A stretch of 64,000 bases of DNA, from the NCBI GenBank assembly GCA_003116995.1, contig BDSL01000002.1, forward strand, positions 2,874,001 to 2,938,000, in the 5' to 3' direction. Source of the DNA: Yamagishiella unicocca (taxonomy: Eukaryota > Chlorophyta > Chlorophyceae > Chlamydomonadales > Volvocaceae). A program made the translations under genes and the position numbers. Shown here piece by piece: positions 1 through 10,900 of the stretch; the stretch's first letter is position 1; every line of letters begins with the position of its first letter. Below the pieces are notes generated by a model, which saw only the letters and a program-made list of their open reading frames with translations, made no database searches and was not told where the DNA came from.

Positions 1-197
1 CAGCGCCGCTCCCAGCCCCCAGCAAATGGGGTTCTTGTACGGCTTTTGCCGCTACTAGGTGCGAGCAGCTGGCGCACCTGCGTGCTGGCCGCGTCCCCGC
101 CCACATGGCTCGGCGATGGGGGCACCCCGGAGAAGCGGAAGGACGAGCGACCCTGTCGGTCCAGGAAGCTAGTGGTCCTGTGCGCAGGGTCAAACGC

Positions 198-258
198 AAG
201 GGGGGTCAACCGAAGGGGGGTCAACCGAAGGGGGGTCAACCGAAGGGGGGTCAAACAC
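198..258. repeat. 15-bp tandem repeat downstream of B9D2
   Basis: About four copies of a unit reading GGGGGGTCAACCGAA lie 3' of the B9D2 stop. The rest of 1-482 shows no credible coding exon on either strand. Confidence 0.75.
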
Positions 259-314
259 AAGCGAAGAGGGGGCTCGGGCGGCAGACATAAGCTGCCCTCC
301 CTAGTCCACCAGCC

Positions 315-319
315 TTACA
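315..319 (-). terminator. TGTAA polyadenylation signal of B9D2
   Basis: The plus strand reads TTACA, which is TGTAA on the minus strand, about 165 bp past the B9D2 stop. TGTAA is the usual polyadenylation word in chlamydomonad algae. The assignment rests on position and family knowledge only. Confidence 0.5.
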
Positions 320-482
320 TGGCGCCGCCATGGGCGGGCCCTTCCCAGCAACCGCCAAGGGCTGCCTAGCTGCCCAGTCCTCCTGCCCCCCTGTATTCTC
401 TACCCCCACGCTCCGCCTCTGGACGGCGACTCCAACATGAACCCCAAACGCGCAGTCCAAACCACCTGCTAACCCGCTTTCC

Positions 483-2900
483 TCATTTGCTTCCAGCGTC
501 GGAACGAGCAGCTTGGGCGAACAGCTCGTCCACAGGCTTGGGGGGTTCCGCATACCAGGTCCTCCAGCACGCAGTACAAACGAGCGTCTGTGTCTGTCCC
601 AAACATTTTTCTCCTAGGTTCCCGCGGCTTTCCTCTCAGCCCCTACCTGGAGCCCGGCTCACCTGCTGGACTCGGACGGCGCGGGGCTGGTGCCGTCCCG
701 CCGCCTCGCCTCCAGAGCCGCCCGAGCCGATGCGATGCGGTCGTCGCGACCCCCGCGCACCAGCTTCTGCCCCTCCGTCAACGAGTCCTCGCTGCGCCGG
801 CGCTCCTACACGGCACAGCAGGGGGGCGCGGCGCAGGGAGCGAGGAGGCAGCGGCGAGCTTCAGCGAGGAGGCAGGCCACGGAGGCGCCACGGCGCGCCC
901 AGGGATGACGCAGTTTGGGCGCACTCGCGCCGCCGCGCGGTGGATAATACCGTACCATGCCGTACGTGCCGTACCATGCCGTACGTGCCACAGGTGCGGT
1001 GTCCCGCCGCATGCCGTACGTACCTCCATCGCTGCCGAGCGCAGGATGTTGGTGTTCAGCCGCTCCAGCGCCGCCGCGAGGCTCTCGCCGCCTTGGTGGG
1101 TGACGTGGTCTAGGTTCTGACGGGGGCGAAAAGGAATAGGCAGGCAGGGGTTGAGGGGTCGCGACGGCGACACCGCCACCACGGCTGCCTGGGAGGCATG
1201 CCTACAACACCTGGACGCCACACCGCTGTGTTCCGCGCAGCACGCGTGCGCTGCCGGCAAGAATACGAGCCCTGGGCCTAGCTTTATAAACACTACGGGC
1301 GTGGCGGCCCCCAGTTGCCCACCTTTGTGAGTATGCTCAGCCGCAGGTGCACCTCCCCCGCTGCCACGGTGCAGATGAAGGGCCCCGCGTCCTCTCGCTT
1401 CCGCAAGTCCATGATGAAGGTCTCGTCTTCCAGCCGGGGGATAAGGCCCGTGTGCCAGCCTGGCGGCGCGCGGCCAGGCGCACGGCAAAGAGCGGGTGCG
1501 GAGCGTGTTCGGGTGCGGAGCCGGGCTGGGCAGGGGGCGAGGAGGCTGGCTGCTGCCAGCTTACCGCATTAGACGGCGGCGGCCGCGGAAAGGAGACCAG
1601 ATCTATGCTGTGGTGGGGCGCAGGAAAGCGATGTGTTTCGTGGCTCCGTGCCGGGTGGTCGCATGCTGCTCACCGAAGAAGGTGCGGCCCAGCGCTCGGT
1701 TGCTCTCCAGCGCAAACCACGTCTGGCTGGACAGATGGTGCAGGCCCGGGGTGGTTGGCAGGTTGACGAGCGCGTACGACACGAACGACTCGCGGTCGTT
1801 GCCCTCGTCCACGGCGTACACCACTAGGTAGAGCGCGGGCCACCCCTGGAGCCAGGGAGTGGACGAGTCGGGCGCTGCACTTGACAAGGCAGCGCTGATG
1901 CCAGGGGCGGGTGCGGACTGGTGAAAAGGTGCGCGAGGCAACATGCACATATGAACCAGGAGGTGATTTAGGGCCATATGTTGCAGTGACGCTGCCGTAC
2001 GTTAAGGGATGTTGCCGTATGAAAGGCTGGAATTACTGCCTTGCGCAGCTGCACTGCCCAGCGGATGCATCGGCGCCACGTCGACTGCATCGCGCATGTG
2101 GTGGGGGTAGAGAAGCCTGCTGTGTGGGGAGGGGCCCGGCCTACCTGCTGTGTGGGGAGGGGCCCGGCCTACCTGCTGTGTGGGGAGGGGCCCGGCCTAC
2201 CTGCTGTGTGGGGAGGGGCCCGGCCTACCTGCTGTGTGGGGAGGGGCCCGGCCTACCTGCTGTGTGGGGAGGGGCCCGGCCTACCTGCTGCGTGGGGAGG
2301 GGCCCGGCCTACCTGCTGTGTGGGGAGGGGCCCGGCCTACCTGCTGTGTGGGGAGGGGCCCGGCCTACCTGCTGTGTGGGGAGGGGCCCGGCCTACCTGC
2401 AGGCTCTGCGTCTGCATGTGGATGTCCACCGGGTGCTCCCACACCACCAGGTCCTCCTCGCCCACGTCGCTGCGACAGGCATGAGTCACGCCCTGGCGGC
2501 ACAGACGGGCGGGGACAAAGGGCGGAGCGAGGGGGGAAGGGTACATGGCACACGGCCGGCGTGACGGCAGGGAGGGAGGGGACGATGACGTGGCCTCGAT
2601 TTCAGGGCAACCGGTGTCACGCTTCCCCCGCCCCTGTCCCATGCCCCCTGCCCGCCCTGTCCCCTGCCTGCCTGTCTCCAGCCCGCCTGTCCCCCTGGAG
2701 CGCACCTGCCCCTTGCCGTTAACGACCTTCCACGACTTGGTGGGCTCGTACACCAGCTCCCAGCGGCAAAAGAGCATCGGGTATTGAAACCCCGACGCGC
2801 CCACGAGCTCGCCCACAATGTGCACGTCTGCGACACTGGTTTTGACGGCGGCTTTGGGTGCCTTGACCTGCAGCGCTTGGAGGATTGAGAGGAGACCCAT
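483..2900 (-). CDS. B9D2: B9 domain-containing protein 2 (ciliary transition zone), 7 exons
   Basis: Exons in transcript order: 2900-2706, 2492-2397, 1845-1674, 1459-1323, 1116-1024, 805-663, 561-483. All phases agree and the model gives about 304 residues. The B9 domain covers roughly residues 25-215. Seen: SVADVHIVGELVGASGF, LFCRWELVYEP, VVWEHPVDIHMQTQSLQ, GWPALYLVVYAVDEG, VNLPTTPGLHHL and a strand ending LRLSILTKNLDHVTHQG, in the same order as in animal B9D2. Known: B9D1, B9D2 and MKS1 form a module of the MKS complex that gates the ciliary transition zone. The C-terminal ~90 residues, Arg/Glu-rich and ending in AARSDAGSK, go beyond the ~175-residue human protein. The ATG at 2900 is the only in-frame start next to the domain; an extra 5' exon cannot be excluded. 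Intron 2 is almost wholly a 28-bp minisatellite. Confidence 0.88.
948..1020. repeat. CGTAC-rich short repeats in B9D2 intron 5
   Basis: The words CCGTACCATG and CCGTACGTGCC alternate about three times immediately inside the 5' end of this intron, next to the donor at 1023. Confidence 0.7.
2118..2397. repeat. 28-bp minisatellite, 10 copies, filling B9D2 intron 2
   Basis: Ten near-identical 28-bp units run without a break; the shared core on the plus strand is GGGGAGGGGCCCGGCCTACC. The array touches the 5' splice site: on the minus strand exon 2 ends CTGCAG and the first unit starts GTAGGC. Each unit also ends CACACAGCAG followed by the next GTAGGC, so each carries an acceptor-like AG joined to a donor-like GT. 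One unit has a single substitution (TGCGTGG for TGTGTGG). Confidence 0.97.
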
Positions 2901-2969
2901 GGGTCGACACATGGAGGAAGCGCTTGGGAGGCGGGAAGGCGTTTGGCGTGTTGGTCCCCGGGTGGTGTG

Positions 2970-3081
2970 GGGGTTCGAGGGAGACCCGTGGATGCCCGAA
3001 AAAAACCGTTTAAAACCTTGGCGTGTTTGCCCACCCATCCATCCACGGGTCTTCGGGCATCCACGGGTCTTCCTCGAACCC
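2970..3081. repeat. 30-bp inverted repeat upstream of B9D2
   Basis: The arm at 2970-2999 (GGTTCGAGGGAGACCCGTGG then ATGCCCGAA) is the reverse complement of the arm at 3052-3081, with one mismatch and a loop of about 52 bp. The arm sequence recurs at 21572-21601 and 44849-44875, so it belongs to a dispersed family. It lies just 5' of the B9D2 start and may fall in its leader or promoter. Confidence 0.85.
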
Positions 3082-3669
3082 ATCCATCCATCTTTCCGGC
3101 CCCGGCTCCCTATGGAACTGACGACCGGACAGCCAGTCGGTGAGTCGCATCGCCGGTTGCTTGACTCACCCCCTTCTTGAAGCCGCTTCCTCGCCGGCTA
3201 GCTCGCGTACCGCCAGCCAGCGACTCGAAGCTGTCGTGTGACGAGTGCATGTCCGTCTTGGAGAGCCTGCGTACAGGCAAAACATGGCGGCGGGGGTCAA
3301 CACGATGCGCGCGCTTGCGCTGAAGCCAAGCGCGTGCGGCTGTACGGCGCAGTCAGGTCGCGGTGGGGTGCGCAATGGGGTGCCGATACGACCCGCCCGG
3401 GCCATGGAGAGGTACGATGTGGCCGCCTGGCATGCTAGGGTTCGTACCCCCCGTGTGGGTCATACGTGTATCCGACGACCCTTGTTCCACCCCGGTGATC
3501 CCAAGGACTTCAGGCATGACACGGCCACCAGCTTCACCCCTACCCCGGTAGCCGCGCCACGGAGTCATCCACCAACGCCACCCCAGTTGCAGATTCAAGC
3601 CCGCCTACAGCCTCCGTGTCCCCATCCTCAAGTACAGCTGACGCCGCAGCCCCGGCCCCCATCCGGTCC
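3082..3669. other. Intergenic region, no supported gene
   Basis: This lies between the B9D2 upstream region and the 3' end of the small minus-strand gene. Several open frames exist on both strands. None continues through splice sites with matching phase, and none resembles a known protein. Confidence 0.5.
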
Positions 3670-4477
3670 CTACAGCTCCGCCGGGGCCCTCTTGCCCTGC
3701 AGCACCCACAACCTGCGTGTTGGGGTTCCGGCGTCCGACCCCGCTTCAGACGGGGTGAGGCCTCCGCGCGGCTCCGGGCTCTGGCGGTCCGCCGAGGACA
3801 TCCGGCGCCGCTGAGGCCGGCCCGTGGGTGAGGGGGACTCGCCGGGGTCCGCAACCAAGCCGAACCTGCGCGCGATTGGGAGGTGCAAGTTGGCGGTTAT
3901 GATTGGATATACGAGCTGACCGACTGATGGCGACTGCCGTCGCACGGCTGATACGCCGTGTGGCTGGCTTAAGGACGACGCTTGTGGGTGAGTTGCAGGG
4001 GACGAGTTGCCAACGTGGCGCCTCCAACGTGTTGCATTGTGGTTTCCCCTGGCATTGGACTGCGCGCCTGGATGTACGACGTCATGGGCAGTGGCAAGCG
4101 TCGACGTCTCTATATCGCCCTTACTGACACCCGCCAATTCACCTGGTCATGTCCGTGTTCGCCTCTGGACTAACGGTGCTTAACTGCGGCGGCCCCGGGG
4201 TCTGTGCGCGTGTTGGGCTAATCAAGCCTGAATCAGGCTCCCCAGTGCCGCTTCTACGAGCGTTGCGGCCCTCGCCCGGGCTTGCTTGCTTCTGTCGCCG
4301 CAGCTCAGCCCGGGCCTCGCGTTGCTCCGCAACGAGAGCCTGATTTTCAGCGGTGGTGGGTGCAGGCTGGGCGAACGAAGGCATTCGCCGAAGGGGCGGA
4401 GCCGGCGCCTGCCCTGCTTGGAACCTCGGCCCCGGCAACATATTGGCCAGGTCCAGCGAGGGCTGCTGCGAAGACAT
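3670..4477 (-). CDS. Hypothetical disordered protein, two exons
   Basis: Exon 1 is 4477-4143 and ends in a GTGAAT donor in phase 2. Exon 2 is 3865-3670, starts after CGCGCAG and ends at TAG. The joined frame gives about 176 residues, beginning MSSQQPSLDLANMLPGPRF. The protein is rich in Pro, Ser, Arg and Gln, with one short charged helix (ENQALVAEQREARAELRRQ, about residues 47-65) and Ser/Pro tracts that look phosphorylatable. No conserved domain is recognised. It is divergent to the CEBPZ gene, with about 450 bp between the starts. The matching splice phase is the main support. A further 3' exon is possible, because an open frame continues below 3670. Confidence 0.55.
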
Positions 4478-4926
4478 AGTGTGTTGCAACCACGCGGTGC
4501 GCCTTCAGCGCAATTGTCTATCTCCGCTTAGGGCTCCTGCAATCCGCGTTGGCCAACTACTCATTCGGCATAAGTAGTTTCCGACCAAAGGCGGAATCAA
4601 TTGTGACTCGAAGGCGTAAAAATGCCGGAACCATTCTGTAGGAAAGAGCAGTCACCGGGTCCGCGCTCTGAGACGATGGTGGAAGGTGACAAGAAGAGGG
4701 TGCGAGAGGACGAAAGGCTCGGTTCGTTTATGTGCTAATGCTATTACAATGTGTATTAGCATGCGTACCGTATGCAAGTTGATGAGTTGCTCAGCTGTCA
4801 AATTTGGATACATGTCGTACCGATTTGTGCCTACAGTGCCAACATCGGCACCGATATAGAGCATTCTTTCGCGCACTCATAGAAACAATATACATATACC
4901 GTAGCAGTTTATAGCCGGTGAGTAAG
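4478..4926. promoter_or_regulatory. Divergent promoter region
   Basis: About 450 bp separate the starts of the minus-strand hypothetical gene and the plus-strand CEBPZ gene. The stretch is clearly more AT-rich than its surroundings, especially 4720-4920, as expected for promoter and leader DNA. No specific TATA box or factor site is claimed. Confidence 0.45.
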
Positions 4927-7900
4927 ATGGGCGCCGAGGAGGCGCCCGCCGGCAAGAAGGCAGGAAAGGTTCCAAACAAGAAGATAGACGCGGATGCACT
5001 TAAACTCGATGTCAAGGCATTTGCGTCTCAGTTGGGCTTGGTGGCAGGAGGCGGCGGCGACGAGGCCTTCAGCGACTTCGCGCCGAGCAAAGCAAAGCAG
5101 TCGATTGCGACCGGCAGCAAGCCAAATAAGCGTCAGCGGCTAAATGAAGATGCCACAGTAGGAGTCCCCTCAAGCAAGGGCGCTGCGGCGGCTCCTCAGC
5201 GACAACAGCCGCCAGCACACAAGCGGGGCGCCACGGCAAAGGCATCAGAGCCTCAATCCACGAAGCATTCTGAACAGGGACCTCGTAAGGATCTACCTGG
5301 GAAGGAGCATGGCGGCCGGCCGGCTGGCTCAAGGGCTGCGCCGGCACGGCATGGCGGCGGCCAAGACGAGCAAGCGACAACCGGAGACGGAAAGGGTCGC
5401 GATTGGAACTTTGGCATTGGACCCAGGCCAGGTGGGCTCGCAGCGACACGCACGGCGGTCCATCGCACTTTGCCGGAACGTCCATCAAACGGGTCTCGAG
5501 GAAAGGTCCTGAGTAGCGAGCAGTCATGTGGGCGCAGCCAATTGCCCCTCTTCCTAGACGAAGACTCTTCGCCTTGTTTACAACAGTTTGCTCCTTATTA
5601 CATTTTTGGAAACACATATCTCTTCTACCCCCATATCTCTTCTACCCCCATTCCCCATCCGCCAACCCACCTACCCCACACCTGGTGCGTTCCTGTTGCC
5701 CTGAATCCTAGGCGAGGCAAGAGGCTTCAAGTCATTGTTGGGGAAGGCGGAATCAAGCATCTGGTACCGAGCGGCCACCAAGCCTCCGGCCGCCGGTACG
5801 GCGGCCGGCGGCGTAGTGGATCCAGATCTGTTCGAGCGCCGCCGAGCTGCCGCCGAGGCGCTGATGGACGCTGAGGCTGCAGCATTCGAAAAAGAGCTGC
5901 AGCGCCGGAACCCTGGCGACTCTAGCTGGCTGCAGCAAGTCAGACGGGCTGGTACCAGCACCGATAAACTGGCCGCAACGACCCTCCTAGTGCAGGTGCG
6001 TGCGTCCGAGTTACTGCGTCGGGAACATTGGTTGAAGTGCAAGCAGGCAACGGTTGGGAAAATGGGTCCGTTGCTTTTGGATCGCAATGTATAGCACCGT
6101 GCAGGTGATTGAATCGCAGTCCATCCTTGGGGGGTCGCATGGTCTGAGATTGATAATTGGAAGGGCTTGATTTGAAACCACCACGGCCTCACCACATCTG
6201 CGCTCCACTCCCAGGCGGCGAGCCCTAACGGGTTGTGAGCCGCTTGTATTTAATAGTGCAGCTATTAATCTCCGGCCACAATGATAGCGACAGTCGCCTA
6301 CCCAGCGCTGTTTGCTCAGCTCCAGGCCTGTACATGTTCTGCAAGCCTTCACGTTACCTTTGTCGTACCACATCTGCGCTCCACTCCCAGGCGGCGAGTC
6401 CTCACGGGTTGTGAGCCGCTTGTATTTAGAAGTGCAGCTATTAATCTCCGGCCACAATGATAGCGACAGTTGCCTACCCAGCGCTGTTTGCTCAGCTCCA
6501 GGCCTGTACATACCCCGCAAGCCTCGACGTTACGTTTCTCGTACCACATCTGCGCTCCACTCCCAGGCGGCGAGCCCTAACGGGTTGTGAGCCGCTTGTA
6601 TTTAATAGTGCAGCTATTAATCTCCGGCCACAATGATAGCGACAGTTGCCTACCCAGCGCTGTTTGCTCAGCTCCAGGCCTGTACATACCCCGCAAGCCT
6701 CGACGTTACGTTTCTCGTACCACATCTGCGCTCCACTCCCAGGCGGCGAGCCCTAACGGGTTGTGAGCCGCTTGTATTTAATAGTGCAGCTATTAATCTC
6801 CGGCCACAATGATAGCGACAGTCGCCTACCCAGCGCTGTTTGCTCAGCTCCAGGCCTGTACATCTGGGTCACTCACGGTCATTCATGCGCACACATAAGT
6901 TAAGGAACCTTTGGAACCCAAATGGCCGCGTACAACATCAAACTGCATGTATCGCGTCGGGCAGGGACCGCACTTCATTGCTCAAAAGCCACGCCGGCTT
7001 TCCTCGCCATTGCGCTCTTTCCTCGGATGGTCGCCCGTATTTTTCCGGTCACAATTTCTCTGACCCACATTCTGGCGTCTCTTCTTCTCCCAGGAGAGCG
7101 CAGTGGCCAACATTCGTGCGCTGGATCAGCTGGTCGGGCTCGCGACCAAGCGCAGCGGCGGCAAGGAGCTAGTGCGCCAGGCCATGGAGGCGCTGCAGGT
7201 GTGTGCGGCTGCAGTGGCTGGGGTGTCAGTGCGGGGTTTGCAATGGCTGGGGTGTCAGTGCGGGGTTCGCAGTAACTGGGGTGTCAGTGCTGAAGTGTTG
7301 GTAATGGTGTTGCTGCTGCTGGTGGGGCAGTGGGGTAGTGACCAGCCGTGAGGCTCCCGACATCTGCGTGGTTCATGCCTCGCCTCGTGGCCGACCTCGC
7401 GAGCTCACGACTATTGCATCTGCCCTTGGTGTTGCAGGAGCTGTTCACGAAGGTGCTACTCCCTGACAGGAAGCTCAAGTTCCTGGAGCAGCAGCCACTG
7501 CAGGTGCGCGCACTCCGGCTAGCACGAAGCTTCAAACCGCGGCCGCTTAAGAGAATAGAACCTGGTGTCCGGCAGGCCTTTGTCTCTTAACGGCGCTCGT
7601 TGAGATATGAAATGCAGGACCCAGTTAGGAAAAACAGTTACACCTGCGCGTGTGTTGCCCGGCCCTGCAATTACGCTCGCGGATTCGCGCCCCGCCGCCC
7701 AGGACCTGGCCCCCGGACGCGATGGCGAGAAGCAGCTGCTGCTGTGGTGGACGGAGGACTGCGTCAAGCGCCGCTACGCCATGTTCGTAACGGCCCTCGA
7801 GGAGCACAGCAAGGATAACCTGGACTTCCTCAAGGTAGGGACGCGGGCGGCTGGAGGCTGACGAGGCGGACTTCGGAAACTGGGGACTCTCGACAGTCTA

Positions 7901-10900
7901 GCCAAGGGCATTTTGGTATCGTAGTCTTGCCGCGCTCCGTTCACAAGCACAATGCCTCGAGGCGATGCACGCCGCTCAGGTGGCTGGCGTTTCCTCTCTT
8001 TGCTGCAGTTCCTTATGTGCTCTCGAGCGATACCGGAATGGCTTGCAGCGCACGGGGCCTCGGATGCCTTACACGCGACCCTTCCGGCCCCCGGCGTTGC
8101 TCCCTCGTCTGCCACCATTTGCTCACTCCACACCCCTCGTCGCGCCCCTCTTTCCTCTCCTCCGTCCGCAGGAGAAGGCCATGCGCGTCATGTCGGAGCT
8201 GCTGGCGGCCAAGCCCGAGTGCGAGGCGCGCCTTTTGGCCGGCCTCGTGAACAAGCTTGGCGACCCTTCGCGGCAGGTGGCGTCCAAGGCGGTGTATCTG
8301 CTCATGCAGCTGCTGGTGGCGCATCCCGTCATGAAGCCGGTCGTGATTCGTGAGGTGCGCGCCACCTTGTTTGCCTGCCTGCCGCCTGGGTGGGGTCTCC
8401 TGTGCAGAAGATGTGTCCTATTGTAGCGGTGGTATTGCTGCGGTCGGCTGACGAGCCGCAAGTATGCAACTGAAACGAGCGGTGGGATGTGTTGCCTCGC
8501 CACCAAGAATGCACGGCACCCGGAACGCGCGTCACAACCTCCATACTGCCCAGTCTACTGTGCAGCAGCGTGGCAAGGAGATGCGGAAATAACCCTAGGC
8601 TTTGCGTAACCCACTTTCAGTTGGCCGTTCTTGTTGCGCCGCCTGGCGGGTTGCGTTGCCGGACAGATATTGTTTGTTCATAAAACCAGATTTGCATACA
8701 CTAGAATCACCGCGTCACAACCTCCATAATGCCCAGTCTACTGTGCAGCAGCGTGGCAAGGAGATGCGGAAATAACCCTAGGCTTTGCGTAACCCACTTT
8801 CAGTTGGCCGTTCTTGTTGCGCCGCCTGGCGGGTTGCGTTGCCGGACAGATATTGTTTGTTCATAAAACCAGATTTGCTTACACTAGAATCACCGCGTCA
8901 CAACCTCCATACTGCCCAGTCTACTGTGCAGCAGCGTGGCAAGGAGATGCGGAAATAACCCTAGGCTTTGCGTAACCCACTTTCAGTTGGCCGTTCTTGT
9001 TGCGCCGCCTGGCGGGTTGCGTTGCCGGACAGATATTGTTTGTTCATAAAACCAGATTTGCATACACTAGAATCACCGCGTCACAACCTCCATAATGCCC
9101 AGTCTACTGTGCAGCAGCGTGGCAAGGAGATGCGGAAATAACCCTAGGCTTTGCGTAACCCACTTTCAGTTGGCCGTTCTTGTTGCGCCGCCTGGCGGGT
9201 TGCGTTGCCGGACAGATATTGTTTGTTCATAAAACCAGATTTGCTTACACTAGAATCACCGCGTCACAACCTCCATAATGCCCAGTCTACTGTGCAGCAG
9301 CGTGGCAAGGAGATGCGGAAATAACCCTAGGCTTTGCGTAACCCACTTTCAGTTGGCCGTTCTTGTTGCGCCGCCTGGCGGGTTGCGTTGCCGGACAGAT
9401 ATTGTTTGTTCATAAAACCAGATTTGCTTACACTAGAATCACCGCGTCACAACCTCCATACTGCCCAGTCTACTGTGCAGCAGCGTGGCAAGGAGATGCG
9501 GAAATAACCCTAGGCTTTGCGTAACCCACTTTCAGTTGGCCGTTCTTGTTGTGCCGCCTGGCGGGTTGCGTTGCCGGACAGCTATTGTTTGTTCATAAAA
9601 CCAGATTTGCATATATCAGAATCACCGCGTCACAACCTCCATACTGCCCAGTCTACTGTGCAGCAGCGTGGCAAGGAGATGCGGAAATAACCCTAGGCTT
9701 TGCGTAACCCACTTTCAGTTGGCCGTTCTTGTTGCGCCGCCTGGCGGGTTGCGTTGCCGGACAGATATTGTTTGTTCATAAAACCAGATTTGCATACACT
9801 AGAATCACCGCGTCACAACCTCCATACTGCCCAGTCTACTGTGCAGCAGCGTGGCAAGGAGATGCGGAAATAACCCTAGGCTTTGCGTAACCCACTTTCA
9901 GTTGGCCGTTCTTGTTGTGCCGCCTGGCGGGTTGCGTTGCCGGACAGATATTGTTTGTTCATAAAACCAGATTTGCTTACACTAGAATCACCGCGTCACA
10001 ACCTCCATACTGCCCAGTCTACTGTGCAGCAGCGTGGCAAGGAGATGCGGAAATAACCCTAGGCTTTGCGTAACCCACTTTCAGTTGGCCGTTCTTGTTG
10101 TGCCGCCTGGCGGGTTGCGTTGCCGGACAGATATTGTTTGTTCATAAAACCAGATTTGCTTACACTAGAATCACCGCGTCACAACCTCCATACTGCCCAG
10201 TCTACTGTGCAGCAGCGTGGCAAGGAGATGCGGAAATAACCCTAGGCTTTGCGTAACCCACTTTCAGTTGGCCGTTCTTGTTGCGCCGCCTGGCGGGTTG
10301 CGTTGCCGGACAGATATTGTTTGTTCATAAAACCAGATTTGCTTACACTAGAATCACCGCGTCACAACCTCCATACTGCCCAGTCTACTGTGCAGCAGCG
10401 TGGCAAGGAGATGCGGAAATAACCCTAGGCTTTGCGTAACCCACTTTCAGTTGGCCGTTCTTGTTGTGCCGCCTGGCGGGTTGCGTTGCCGGACAGATAT
10501 TGTTTGTTCATAAAACCAGATTTGCTTACACTAGAATCACCGCGTCACAACCTCCATACTGCCCAGTCTACTGTGCAGCAGCGTGGCAAGGAGATGCGGA
10601 AATAACCCTAGGCTTTGCGTAACCCACTTTCAGTTGGCCGTTCTTGTTGTGCCGCCTGGCGGGTTGCGTTGCCGGACAGATATTGTTTGTTCATAAAACC
10701 AGATTTGCTTACACTAGAATCACCGCGTCACAACCTCCATACTGCCCAGTCTACTGTGCAGCAGCGTGGCAAGGAGATGCGGAAATAACGCTAGGCTTTG
10801 CGTAACCCACTTTCAGTTGGCCGTTCTTGTTGTGCCGCCTGGCGGGTTGCGTTGCCAGACAGCTATTGTTTGTTCATAAAACCAGATTTGCATATACCAG

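Noticed and set aside
1293..1295. In-frame TAG as the B9D2 stop
   Set aside because: It lies past the GTGGGC donor at 1322. Splicing to 1116 gives LTKNLDHVTHQG, which matches the conserved end of the B9 domain, so the TAG is intronic.
1911..2722. Plus-strand frames encoding Cys/Gly/Pro repeats
   Set aside because: They are translations of the 28-bp minisatellite in B9D2 intron 2. All three frames stay open because the units lack stops.
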